Shown: positions 14,329 to 21,466, counted from the first letter of the stretch. The stretch is 21,466 nt of DNA from JBFYKJ01 sp041306005 (GCA_041306005.1 JBFYKJ010000001.1:1-21466), one strand, 5' to 3'. Numbers and translations: made by a program. The notes: a model not told the origin generated them from the letters alone.

Positions 14329-17211
14329 TTAGCCACCCGGCTTGAGCATCTTTTTGAGGAACTTACCTGTATAGCTGCTCTTGTTCATAGCAACTTCCTC
14401 GGGCGTCCCCGTTGCAATGACCCGCCCGCCCTCGTCCCCGCCTTCAGGCCCGAGGTCGATAATGTGGTCGGCGGATTTTATCACGTCAAGGTTGTGCTCT
14501 ATCACGACGACGCTGTTGCCCATTTCGACGAGGTCGTTCAGGACCTTTATCAGCTTGCTCACGTCGTGGAAGTGAAGGCCGGTCGTCGGCTCGTCCAATA
14601 GATACAGCGTCTTTCCGGTCGCCCGCTTCGCAAGCTCCCTTGTCAGCTTTATCCTCTGCGACTCGCCGCCGGAAAGGGTCGTCGAGCTCTGGCCCAGTTT
14701 TATGTACCCGAGGCCGACGCGCGAGAGCGTGTCAAGCTTGCTCTTGATGGGCGGGATATTCCCGAAAACTTCCATCGCCTCATCGACGCTCATCGCAAGG
14801 ACGTCGGCTATTGATTTGCCTTTGTAGGTCACCTCGAGAGTCTCCCGGTTATATCTTTTCCCCCTGCACTCCTCGCACTCGACATACACGTCCGGGAGGA
14901 AGTTCATCTCTATCTTGATGACCCCGTCGCCCTGGCACGCTTCGCATCTTCCGCCTTCGACGTTGAAGGAAAACCGCCCGGGCTTGTAGCCGCGCATCTT
15001 AGCCTCCTTGGTTTCCGCAAAGAGGCTTCTTATCTCGTCAAAGAGTTTCGTATAAGTCGCCGGGTTGCTCCGCGGAGTCTTCCCTATGGGGCTTTGGTCT
15101 ATCACTATCACCTTATCTATCTCGGAGCCGAGCTCGATCTTGTCGTGGTCGCCGGGCTGCTCCCGCGACTCGTATATCTTCTTCATCAGCCCCTTGTAGA
15201 GTATCTCGTAGATGAGCGTTGATTTCCCGCTCCCCGAGACGCCCGTTATGAGGGTGAGCAGGCCTATTGGGATGTCCACGTCGATATCCTTCAAATTGTT
15301 CTCCCTGCAGCCGAGGACGCGAATGGACTTTTTTGTTTTCCGCCTCTCTTTCGGGACGGGTATGCTAAGTTTCCCAGATAAGTATTTGCCGGTGAGCGAC
15401 TTCGGGTTCCTCTCTATCTCCTCCGGCGTCCCCTCGGCGACCACTTCGCCTCCCGCGAGCCCCGCTCCCGGCCCCATGTCTATCACCCAGTCCGCGCGCC
15501 GGATGGTGTCCTCGTCGTGCTCGACTACTATCAGGGTGTTGCCGATATCCCTTAAACGGTGCAGCGTGTCTATCAGCTTCTGGTTGTCCCTCTGGTGAAG
15601 GCCTATGGAGGGCTCATCTAATATATACATCACCCCCATCAGGTTTGAGCCGATTTGGGTGGCCAGCCTTATCCTCTGCGCCTCGCCGCCTGAAAGGGTA
15701 CTCGCGTTCCTTGAGAGCGTGATATAACCGAGGCCCACCTGCTCGAGGAAACCGAGGCGGGCCTTTATCTCCTTGAGTATCTGCTTTGCTATCTCGCCCT
15801 CTTTCTCGCTTAGCTTCAGCCCCTCGAAGAAAGCTATGGAACCCTTGATCGGCATGTCCGTGACGTCGATTATGGACCTGTCAGCGACCTTGACGGCGAG
15901 GATCTTTTCCTTCAGCCTCTTCCCCTTGCACTTCGGGCACGGGGTCGTCCTCATGAACTTTTCCAGTTCGGTCCTTCGGTATTCCGACTCAGTCTGCTTG
16001 TAGAGCCTCTCCGACTGCGGGATGAGGCCCTCCCACTCCCCTGTGTGCGACCAGCTGGCGTCCCCGCCGTTCATGCTCATGTGGAACCTCATCCTCTCGC
16101 CCGAACCGTACATCAGGACGTCGAGCTGCTTTTTCGTCAGGTCCTTGATCGGGGTGAAGACGTCAAACCCGTTGTTCTTCGCGACGGCGCCCAGGTACTG
16201 CCCCCTCCAGCCGTCTATCGCGTTCCGGTAGATCATTATCGCCCCGTCGGCGATGGAGAGCGTCTTGTCGGGTATTATTAGTTCGGGGTCGAAGTCCATC
16301 TTTATCCCGAGGCCGTGGCACTCCTCGCAGGCGCCGAACGGGCTGTTGAACGAGAACATCCTCGGCTGCAGCTCCTCAAAGGTCAAGCCGCACTTCGGGC
16401 AGGCCATCTTTGAGGAGTAGAGGATCTCGGCTGTCTTTGGTTTACGGTCTGCGGTCTGCGGTTCACCACCTGCTGATTTGCCTTCATCAATCGCTATCAC
16501 AAGCCCGCCCGACTTTTTCAGCGCGTTTTCCACGGCTTCGGCGAGGCGGGAGGTGTCGCTTGTCTCCAGCCGGTCTATAACGGCGTCGATATCGTGCTTC
16601 TCGTACCGCCCGAGCTTCAACTTCTCGTCCGTCCTTTGGATCTTACCGTCCACCCGCGCGCGGGTGTAACCCTCCTTATTCAAATCCTCGACGAGTTTTT
16701 CATACGTCCCCTTCTTCTGTCGCACCACCGGGGCGAGTATCGTCGCGCCGGCTGGGAAGTCCCCGGCTATCCTGCCCGCTATCTTCTCCGGCGACTGCGC
16801 GTCTATCCTGATCCCGTGCTCAGGGCAGCAGGGCACCCCTATCCTCGCGAAAAGGAGCCTTAAGTAATCGTAGATTTCCGTAACGGTCCCCACAGTGCTT
16901 CTAGGGTTTTTACTAGTAGTCTTCTGCTCGATGGAAATAGCGGGCGAGAGGCCCTCTATGGAATCGACGTCCGGCTTGTTCATCAGGCCGAGGAACTGGC
17001 GGGCGTATGCGGACAGGGACTCAACGTATCTTCTTTGGCCCTCGGCGTAGAGGGTGTCAAAAGCCAGCGTGGACTTCCCGGAGCCCGAGAGCCCGGTTAT
17101 GACTATGAACTTGTCCCTGGGCATCGCTACCGAGATGTCCTTCAGGTTGTGTTCCCTCGCCCCCTTTATGACTATGTCTTTCATAACCCCAAGCGCAGCT
17201 TTCTTGCTCAT
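14329..17211 (-). CDS. uvrA: UvrABC excinuclease subunit A (damage-recognising ABC ATPase)
   Basis: The 960-residue protein has two complete ABC ATPase units. Walker A 1 is GLSGSGKST (40-48) and Walker A 2 is GVSGSGKST (about 657). The signatures are LSGGEAQRIRLA and LSGGESQRIKLT, and the Walker B/D loops are ILDEPSIGLH and LLDEPTTGLH. Zinc modules show as CPKCG...CEECHGLG (about 271-300) and CEACQGDG...CEECRGKRY (about 755-785). UvrA dimers find lesions and load UvrB. Just before the first zinc module is a short insert (KSAGGEPQTADRKPKTAE) encoded by four 7-bp repeats, absent from typical UvrA as recalled. Start: ATG at 17211, or the in-frame ATG at 17184 (MKDIVIKGAREHNLKD), which begins where most UvrA proteins begin. 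It heads the repair cluster and is divergent from a membrane-protein gene. Confidence 0.98.
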   Translation of the reverse strand: MSKKAALGVMKDIVIKGAREHNLKDISVAMPRDKFIVITGLSGSGKSTLAFDTLYAEGQRRYVESLSAYARQFLGLMNKPDVDSIEGLSPAISIEQKTTSKNPRSTVGTVTEIYDYLRLLFARIGVPCCPEHGIRIDAQSPEKIAGRIAGDFPAGATILAPVVRQKKGTYEKLVEDLNKEGYTRARVDGKIQRTDEKLKLGRYEKHDIDAVIDRLETSDTSRLAEAVENALKKSGGLVIAIDEGKSAGGEPQTADRKPKTAEILYSSKMACPKCGLTFEELQPRMFSFNSPFGACEECHGLGIKMDFDPELIIPDKTLSIADGAIMIYRNAIDGWRGQYLGAVAKNNGFDVFTPIKDLTKKQLDVLMYGSGERMRFHMSMNGGDASWSHTGEWEGLIPQSERLYKQTESEYRRTELEKFMRTTPCPKCKGKRLKEKILAVKVADRSIIDVTDMPIKGSIAFFEGLKLSEKEGEIAKQILKEIKARLGFLEQVGLGYITLSRNASTLSGGEAQRIRLATQIGSNLMGVMYILDEPSIGLHQRDNQKLIDTLHRLRDIGNTLIVVEHDEDTIRRADWVIDMGPGAGLAGGEVVAEGTPEEIERNPKSLTGKYLSGKLSIPVPKERRKTKKSIRVLGCRENNLKDIDVDIPIGLLTLITGVSGSGKSTLIYEILYKGLMKKIYESREQPGDHDKIELGSEIDKVIVIDQSPIGKTPRSNPATYTKLFDEIRSLFAETKEAKMRGYKPGRFSFNVEGGRCEACQGDGVIKIEMNFLPDVYVECEECRGKRYNRETLEVTYKGKSIADVLAMSVDEAMEVFGNIPPIKSKLDTLSRVGLGYIKLGQSSTTLSGGESQRIKLTRELAKRATGKTLYLLDEPTTGLHFHDVSKLIKVLNDLVEMGNSVVVIEHNLDVIKSADHIIDLGPEGGDEGGRVIATGTPEEVAMNKSSYTGKFLKKMLKPGG
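16439..16466 (+). repeat. Four tandem heptamers inside uvrA
   Basis: GGTTTAC GGTCTGC GGTCTGC GGTTCAC: four contiguous 7-mers of consensus GGTYTRC or close to it. They encode, on the minus strand, the GEPQTADRKPK part of an extra loop before the first UvrA zinc module. 28 nt is not a multiple of three, but the frame stays open. Confidence 0.7.
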
Positions 17212-17352
17212 GCGCCCGCTTACCCCCCAAGAGGGACTTTAGGACGTGGAGAAATAAAAACCGGTTTTAAATAGGTTTTATATCCCGCCCCATTAATTTA
17301 GCTGCCCGGCGCGCAACAAAGACCGAATGCGCCCGATGATAATCCACCCGAG
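17212..17352. promoter_or_regulatory. Divergent promoter region of uvrA and the membrane-protein gene
   Basis: For the plus strand, TTTTAAATA (17265-17273) and TTTTATAT (17276-17283) are TATA-like; the second predicts a start near 17308 and a leader of about 45 nt. For uvrA, GTTTTTATTTC (minus strand, about 17251-17261) is the best box. A 9-codon ORF (ATG 17327, product MRPMIIHPR, TGA 17354-17356) overlaps the membrane-protein ATG at 17353 as ATGA and could couple translation. Confidence 0.45.
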
Positions 17353-18240
17353 ATGAAAACCTACGCCAAGGTAAAGTCCAAGTTCCTGAAGCTCGAGAAG
17401 GGCGTTGGCCGCGAGGAGAAGAAGCTCCTTAGCGACGCGAAGAAGTTCTTCGCCTTCTCGCTCTTCCTGATAGTCGCGGCCCTTCTCTACTATTCAAAGA
17501 CGGGCGACGAGGTCCTCCCGTTCCTCGCCCTCTTCGCGACGGCCGTAGTCTTCTGGGAGCACTCGGACAAAACGGGCAAGATACTGATGGTCGCCGCAGC
17601 TTCGATAGGTTATATCCACGAGGTCGTCGGCGGGATGGAAGGGTGGTTCGTCTACACGTCCGGGGTCTTCTACCAGACCCCCCTTTGGCTCATACCGGGA
17701 TACGCCGCCATGTACTGGGCCTGCTACAACCTCTGGAAGCGCGGGTCTAAAAAGTATAAGATACGGGAGAAGAACTTCATCCTCTTCGCGGCGTCGCTGA
17801 TTGCGCTCTTCTTTGTCCTGGACGCTACGGCGCTCGACCTGCGCCCGGTGTGGGTGCTTGACCTATGCGTCCTGGCGCTGCTCCTAATGCTCTTTAGGAT
17901 ACCCGGCGACCGCCACTTCGCGTTCATCACCCTTTGCATGACGGCGTTCAACGAGTTATTGGGAGTCTCCCTCGGGGCGTGGCAGCACTATCTTTACCCC
18001 GGGCAGGTGAGCACCCTTGCGGGGCACGTTGACATATTCTCCCCGGCGGCGACCGGTTTCTCTTTCATAGGCCTGATGCCGTCCTACATAATATTCCTCT
18101 GGGGCTCGATAAGGTTCGCGGAGTATGTGACCGAGAGGAAAAAGCCGCTCAAGAGGGAGTTCGTGATACTGGGAGCCCTCCTAGCTATCAAGGCATGGTC
18201 TTGGCTTTCTTCCTCCACGATACTCGCCGCGTTGGCATAA
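17353..18240 (+). CDS. Polytopic membrane protein with two similar halves
   Basis: The 295-residue protein has about nine hydrophobic segments after a basic, charged N-terminal 30 residues. Two places share a pattern of a membrane-embedded Glu followed by Gly and a GxW: HEVVGGMEGWFVYTSG (about 94-109) and NELLGVSLGAWQHYLYPG (about 200-217). This suggests an internal duplication of a multi-helix unit. Repeated Glu/Trp/Gly patterns of this kind occur in lycopene cyclase-type and related integral membrane enzymes, but the similarity is too slight for a name and no carotenoid gene is nearby. Start: ATG 17353 overlaps the TGA of a 9-codon upstream ORF. It is followed 33 nt later by a pentein-type enzyme gene on the same strand, perhaps in one transcript. 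Membrane location is firm; function unknown. Confidence 0.8.
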   Translation: MKTYAKVKSKFLKLEKGVGREEKKLLSDAKKFFAFSLFLIVAALLYYSKTGDEVLPFLALFATAVVFWEHSDKTGKILMVAAASIGYIHEVVGGMEGWFVYTSGVFYQTPLWLIPGYAAMYWACYNLWKRGSKKYKIREKNFILFAASLIALFFVLDATALDLRPVWVLDLCVLALLLMLFRIPGDRHFAFITLCMTAFNELLGVSLGAWQHYLYPGQVSTLAGHVDIFSPAATGFSFIGLMPSYIIFLWGSIRFAEYVTERKKPLKREFVILGALLAIKAWSWLSSSTILAALA

Positions 18241-18273
18241 GACGTCTTTTCTTGCTATAGCGCCAATCTATCC

Positions 18274-19389
18274 ATGAGATCCTTTGTGACCATGCCGTTT
18301 CGCTCGGTGCCCGAGCACGTGCTGAGGGATGCCCATCGGGAGTTCCGCAGGGAGCGCAATGCGATGAACGAGCGCGTCCGGAAGCTGGCGCCCGGCGGGC
18401 TTGCCGCTGAGCTTGAGAGGCACGGCGTCGGGGCCCGCCGCGACTACGGCCTTTTGGTGGACATGGAGGGCCTCGCCGGGAGGGCTTTGCGCAGCGGCCA
18501 CACCCCGGTGAGCAGGACGATGCTGGAGCTCTTCAACCTCGCCGAGCCGAAGCCCACAGTCGGCGCGATGCGCGAGGTCCTTGCGGCCATAGGCCAGCTC
18601 ACCTCCATGGGCCATAAGGTGAATGTCCAGGACCTTGGGAAAGCGGAGCACATTGAGTACCTCTCAAAAGCCCGGGAGGCGGGCGCCGGCGTGCGCCCCG
18701 CGGATGCGGAGGTGGTCGGCGATTCCCTGACCAAGGGAAAAGAGTCCGCTTGGTGGGCGAGGGACCAATATACCAAAATCGGCGACGCCAAGGAGCGCCC
18801 CAGCGTCGAGCTGGCGCCAAAGAGGCCGCTGACACGTATCGAGATGCTGATGGGCGCCTCGCCGCCCAGCACGCTTTTCGGCGAGGGCGGGATGATGGTG
18901 CAGGTCGGGCCCAAGGAGTTCGCGGTGTCGGAGCTTGTGACGCGGGACCCGCGGGTGAAGGACTACGAGAAGAAGGGATGGTCGTTCCACCCGATGCCGT
19001 TTGGCATACACCCGCTAAGGACGATGAGCGATATGCTGGACATGAAGATCTACAACAGGACGAGCCACATAGACTTCAACCTCGGCGGGATACCGGAACT
19101 GAAGGTCCTTGCCGTATGCCCGCGGTACTACAAGGAGAACGGGGAGGCCGTCGACGCATTGGCAACGCGCTTTGGCTTAAGGAAAGTGATGGTCCCCGCG
19201 GAGGAGGCCGACCGCCACCCGGCGAACTTCCTGCCGCTCGGCGGGGGGAAAGTACTTGTGGACAGCGGGTCGCCGAAGTTCATCAAGCGGCTGGAGAAGG
19301 CGGGCGTGACTGTCGTCCCTACCGCGGCGCCCCTTGACAACCTGCCGGCGCTAAAAGGGGGCATTCGCTGCATGTTCAACGAGGAATAA
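18274..19389 (+). CDS. Pentein-fold guanidine-modifying enzyme-like protein (arginine deiminase/DDAH/amidinotransferase superfamily)
   Basis: The 371-residue protein has a helical N-terminal 90 residues and then, in order, the marks of the pentein superfamily. These are WWARDQYTKIGD (160-171, matching the (T/V)RD....IGD/N motif), FGEGGMMVQVGPKEFAVSEL (202-221, matching EGGDvlvlg....vg.S), TSHIDFNL with catalytic-type His265 (usual (M/L)HLDTxF), and GGIRCMFNE with nucleophile-type Cys366 near the C terminus. These enzymes act on guanidino groups of arginine, methylarginine or agmatine through a Cys thioester-like intermediate. Asp of EGGD, which normally binds the guanidinium, is Met207 here, so substrate or activity may differ. 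Start: ATG 18274, with a second in-frame ATG at 18292; no ribosome binding site is seen. It is convergent with the FKBP gene. Superfamily fairly sure, reaction unknown. Confidence 0.75.
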   Translation: MRSFVTMPFRSVPEHVLRDAHREFRRERNAMNERVRKLAPGGLAAELERHGVGARRDYGLLVDMEGLAGRALRSGHTPVSRTMLELFNLAEPKPTVGAMREVLAAIGQLTSMGHKVNVQDLGKAEHIEYLSKAREAGAGVRPADAEVVGDSLTKGKESAWWARDQYTKIGDAKERPSVELAPKRPLTRIEMLMGASPPSTLFGEGGMMVQVGPKEFAVSELVTRDPRVKDYEKKGWSFHPMPFGIHPLRTMSDMLDMKIYNRTSHIDFNLGGIPELKVLAVCPRYYKENGEAVDALATRFGLRKVMVPAEEADRHPANFLPLGGGKVLVDSGSPKFIKRLEKAGVTVVPTAAPLDNLPALKGGIRCMFNEE

Positions 19390-19437
19390 CCGCGCCAGAA
19401 CGCCGCGTTATGGCTCAAAGGAAAGCCTCTTTACTGC

Positions 19438-19854
19438 TCAAACTATCGTTATCTCGAAGTTCAGCGCCTTCCCCGCGAGCGGGTGGTTGCAGTCGAGCAT
19501 TATCTGCTCGGCGGTCACTTTGGATATCTTAGCTTCTATGCGCCGTCCGTCCCCCGTCGAGACGGAAAGCATCATCCCAGGTTTTGGGTCTACGGTCCGG
19601 GGTAGGCGGCTCCGCGGTATTATCTCTATTAGCCCCGGATCAAATTCCCCGTACGCCTCCTCCGGCGCTATGTGTATCTTCTTTTTCTCGCCCTTCGACA
19701 TCCCGATGACGGCCTTGTCAAAGCCGGGTATCATCTGGCCTGCGCCCGCGACGAACTCGAGAGGCGCCCGCCCCTCCGAGCTGTCAAAGACGCTCCCGTC
19801 GTCCAGCGTGCCCTTATAATGCACCTTTACCGCATCTCCCTTCTTTATGGCCAT
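19438..19854 (-). CDS. FKBP-type peptidyl-prolyl cis-trans isomerase, SlyD-like
   Basis: The 138-residue protein is a cytosolic FKBP with an insert-in-flap chaperone domain. The FKBP part shows VHYKGTLDDGSVFDSSEGR (11-29), PLEF.AGAGQMIPGFDKAV (31-49) and GEKKKIHIAPEEAYGE (55-70), then closes with DCNHPLAGKALNFEITIV (121-138), the hallmark of the SlyD group. The insert lies at about 72-122. It speeds prolyl isomerisation and shields folding chains. The His-rich metal-binding tail of E. coli SlyD is absent, as is usual in short archaeal forms. A TATA-like TATAAAA (19878-19884, read on the minus strand as TTTTATA) lies 24 nt before the ATG, so the message is almost leaderless. It is convergent with the pentein gene. 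Confidence 0.95.
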   Translation of the reverse strand: MAIKKGDAVKVHYKGTLDDGSVFDSSEGRAPLEFVAGAGQMIPGFDKAVIGMSKGEKKKIHIAPEEAYGEFDPGLIEIIPRSRLPRTVDPKPGMMLSVSTGDGRRIEAKISKVTAEQIMLDCNHPLAGKALNFEITIV

Positions 19855-19877
19855 GGTTGAGTAGTTGAAGCGCGGGG

Positions 19878-19884
19878 TATAAAA
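19878..19884 (-). promoter_or_regulatory. TATA-like box of the FKBP gene
   Basis: TTTTATA on the minus strand, 24 nt before the ATG at 19854. The heptamer repeat at 19887-19907 begins 2 nt upstream of it. Confidence 0.55.
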
Positions 19885-19886
19885 GC

Positions 19887-19907
19887 GGTCTGCGGTTTAC
19901 CGTCTTC
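19887..19907 (+). repeat. Heptamer repeat in the FKBP upstream gap
   Basis: GGTCTGC GGTTTAC CGTCTTC: three 7-mers of the same type as in uvrA, the first two exact. It lies in the 63-nt gap between the FKBP start and the stop of the upstream gene. A weaker trace (CGTCTGC GGTCAAG, 20918-20931) lies in the next gap to the right and includes the stop codon of the last gene. Confidence 0.55.
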
Positions 19908-19917
19908 AGCCGGCGGC

Positions 19918-20859
19918 TTACTGCCCCTTGCGCTCCTGCCGGGCGCGGAAGACTGATTTCTGCAGGCGGTTGATGGCGGTGGAGTGCGCCTTGAAGGCGT
20001 TGTCGAACCGGTCCCTGGCTTTCAGGCCTTTCGAGTCCTTTACTATGCGCCTTGCCTTCCGGACCGCATCCACGTACTTGGCTTCGGATTCTGCGACGTC
20101 GAGGCCGTCCATCCGGCCGAGCTGCATCCTTGTGCTATGCTCGGCGGCCTCCCTCATTATCCGGTACAGCTTCCTCCTTACGGTCGCGTCCCCCTTGACC
20201 GTCGGGTCAAACCCTGCGGCCATGAGCGCGCCGCTTGTTGCCATCCTGAAATTCCGGGCCATGTCCTCGTAGGTCAGCCGGTCGCCCATGGTCTTGCGCT
20301 CTTCCCCTTCCAAGCCCTCCATCCTGGCGGCGCCCCGGTCAACGCCCCTCTCGACGACTCTCCTTAGCTTTTCGGGGCTCGGCCCGGCGACGCCCAGCTG
20401 TATAAGCCGGCCCTCCCTAGCCGTGGGCGTTCTCTTCTTCCCAACCCGCTCCGGCGGGAGCTTCCTGAACAGCTTATGCGTGTCCTCCGCGTCGGCGAGC
20501 TCGTTCGCCCTTCTCATGAACGCGGTTTGGAACTTCTTGGCGGTCTCGGTACCGCCCGCCAGCTTGATGGCCAGTATAGCCTTCACGAGCGGCTTCACGT
20601 TTGCGAACGTGGCGTTCCCAGCGCCCCCGACGCTGTTTACGGCGATGTGCCCCCTCTGCATGCCTTCGAGAACGGCGGCCCTCACCGCCCTGTGCTCCTT
20701 CCCGGTAAACCCTATCTCGTCAAGGGCGTACGACGCGGCGTTGTTGATGGCGTACTTGATGACCTTATCGCCGGGGCCGTGCCTTCTAAGCTGCATGAGC
20801 ACGTTCCTTGAGACTCTCCTGGGCGAGGTTTTGCGGCGCCGGGGTTCTTCTGCGGCCAT
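19918..20859 (-). CDS. Unknown basic helical protein
   Basis: The 313-residue product is rich in Arg, Lys and Ala and predicted mainly helical, with no membrane segment or signal. The N terminus is strongly basic (RRRKTSPRRVSRN). A central linker KLPPERVGKKRTPTAREGR (about 131-149) separates a first half (about 20-130) from a second with MEGLEGEERKTMGDRLTYED and a basic C terminus (FRARQERKGQ). No family is recognised; nucleic-acid binding is a guess from charge alone. Codon use matches neighbours and the frame is long, so it is surely a gene. Start ATG 20859; a T/A-rich stretch (CTTTTTTAGC on the minus strand) about 25 nt upstream may be its promoter element. The partial gene to the right ends 67 nt before it. 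Confidence 0.8.
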   Translation of the reverse strand: MAAEEPRRRKTSPRRVSRNVLMQLRRHGPGDKVIKYAINNAASYALDEIGFTGKEHRAVRAAVLEGMQRGHIAVNSVGGAGNATFANVKPLVKAILAIKLAGGTETAKKFQTAFMRRANELADAEDTHKLFRKLPPERVGKKRTPTAREGRLIQLGVAGPSPEKLRRVVERGVDRGAARMEGLEGEERKTMGDRLTYEDMARNFRMATSGALMAAGFDPTVKGDATVRRKLYRIMREAAEHSTRMQLGRMDGLDVAESEAKYVDAVRKARRIVKDSKGLKARDRFDNAFKAHSTAINRLQKSVFRARQERKGQ

Positions 20860-20926
20860 TGCGGATTATTTCGGCAGGAGGCTAAAAAAGGCGCAGCGAT
20901 TCTTTGCCGCGAACCGCCGTCTGCGG

Positions 20927-21466
20927 TCAAGCTCTGCCCCGCAGTCTCTTTGAGTATACGCGCGCGATCTTCGGGGGCTCGCCCGGGTAGTGGAACCACG
21001 CCTTCTCGCTGTCTATCTTCCACCCGGATTTTTCAAGCAGCCTCTTGTCAAAGCTGAGGAACGTCGGGTCGGTTTCAATCCTCATAGCCCCCCGCTCCCT
21101 GGCCACCCCCTCGGCCCTGTCTATGAGGAGCTTCAGTGCCCTCCCGCCGGCCGCCCCGTATTTGCCCCGGCCCTCACCCTTCATGAATGTCGGCGGATAG
21201 CGCATGTTCCACAGAGTCCCCAGCTTCATCACGCGCGTTTCCGGGTCGTAGCGGTACTTGAGCCGCAGGACGGGTGTCTTCCTGTGCTTCAATAAAGTCT
21301 TCCAGAACCTGCCCCCGCCTTTCCAGACCTCGGGCGTGCCAGTCTCGCCGGGCCCGACGTATATGGCCCCGGTCTTTGGCCCGAACTTGCCTCCGGCAAG
21401 TTGGGCGCGAAGGACCTTTGGTCCTTGCGCACAGGAACCGCAGGTTCCTCGTGCCCAGGTTCGCTT
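20927..21466 (-). CDS. Possible GNAT-like protein, 5' part cut by the window edge
   Basis: The open minus-strand frame continues past the right edge: 179 codons and a stop are seen. The only candidate start inside the window is TTG at 21292, with poor context; upstream codons still look coding (GAIYVGPGETGTPEVWKGGG), so the true start is probably outside. The last 90 residues (YGAAGGRALKLLIDRAEGVA, RERGAMRIETD, then FDKRLLEKSGWKI) resemble the acetyl-CoA-binding helix and final strand region of GNAT acetyltransferases, with EKSGWK like the usual YEKxGF. The match is weak. Near the edge, the frame passes through three tandem hairpins. The TGA stop falls in a degenerate heptamer repeat. Confidence 0.6.
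   Translation of the reverse strand, partial: KRTWARGTCGSCAQGPKVLRAQLAGGKFGPKTGAIYVGPGETGTPEVWKGGGRFWKTLLKHRKTPVLRLKYRYDPETRVMKLGTLWNMRYPPTFMKGEGRGKYGAAGGRALKLLIDRAEGVARERGAMRIETDPTFLSFDKRLLEKSGWKIDSEKAWFHYPGEPPKIARVYSKRLRGRA
21379..21454. repeat. Three tandem hairpins of one design
   Basis: Each unit has a 4-bp base, a one-base bulge, a 7-8 bp perfect stem and a 3-nt loop. Unit 1 (21379-21406): GCCC, bulge G, AACTTGCC, loop TCC, GGCAAGTT, GGGC. Unit 2 (21405-21430): GCGC, bulge G, AAGGACC, loop TTT, GGTCCTT, GCGC. Unit 3 (21429-21454): GCAC, AGGAACC, loop GCA, GGTTCCT, bulge C, GTGC. Neighbouring units share two bases. Stem sequences differ, so the design and not the sequence is repeated. 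Confidence 0.85.

Noticed and set aside
21290..21292. TTG as start of the right-end gene
   Set aside because: Coding-like sequence continues upstream in frame and the context is poor; the gene more likely starts beyond the window.
1..21466. tRNA or rRNA genes
   Set aside because: No T-loop-like GTTCRANNC with a matching acceptor stem was found outside coding sequence, and no rRNA-like stretch was seen. This was a by-eye scan only; a covariance-model search would settle it.

Overview
The window (about 60% G+C by eye) reads as archaeal chromosome. AT-rich TATA-like boxes of the TTTTATA type lie about 20-30 nt before several starts, some giving almost leaderless messages. Codon choice favours ATA (Ile) and AGG (Arg). 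The FKBP is of the archaeal/SlyD type and the short regulators are ribbon-helix-helix proteins. The bacterial-type uvrABC set shows that transferred genes are present. Assignment to a DPANN-like lineage is only a guess from the mix of secreted GLUG/MopE-motif proteins and many unrecognised small basic proteins. No rRNA, tRNA, CRISPR array or intact IS element was seen.

Layout, left to right. A partial unknown gene (-) runs off the left edge, divergent from a membrane-anchored family-3 solute-binding protein (+). A three-helix membrane protein (-) follows. Then come two large paralogous secreted surface proteins (+) built from GLUG-type repeats, a MopE-like metal-binding motif, a beta-domain and a C-terminal membrane anchor; their C-terminal cassettes are nearly identical in DNA. 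A two-gene operon (-) encodes a receiver-only response regulator and a soluble three-PAS histidine kinase.

About 9.0-10.1 kb is the most unusual stretch. It is AT-richer and holds a doubtful small ORF, a structured 91-nt element, a palindrome, three exact-period 27-bp repeats and two small ribbon-helix-helix genes (+), the first only 39 codons. Next is a CxxCxxCC (YkgJ-type) protein (-) whose conserved blocks are in swapped order.

The repair cluster uvrA-uvrC-uvrB (all -) fills 10.58-17.21 kb. UvrC stops just after its RNase H-like nuclease domain, without the C-terminal HhH pair, and a tandem 22-bp duplication sits at that point. Divergent from uvrA are a polytopic membrane protein and a pentein-fold (arginine deiminase/DDAH-like) enzyme (+). 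The right end holds an FKBP/SlyD isomerase, a basic protein of unknown function and a partial, possibly GNAT-like gene (all -). The last frame contains three tandem hairpins of one common design. A heptamer repeat (GGTYTRC) recurs inside uvrA and uvrC and, in weaker form, between the right-end genes.

Functionally the best-supported units are the nucleotide-excision repair operon and the sensor/regulator pair. Links between the other genes are not evident from the sequence.
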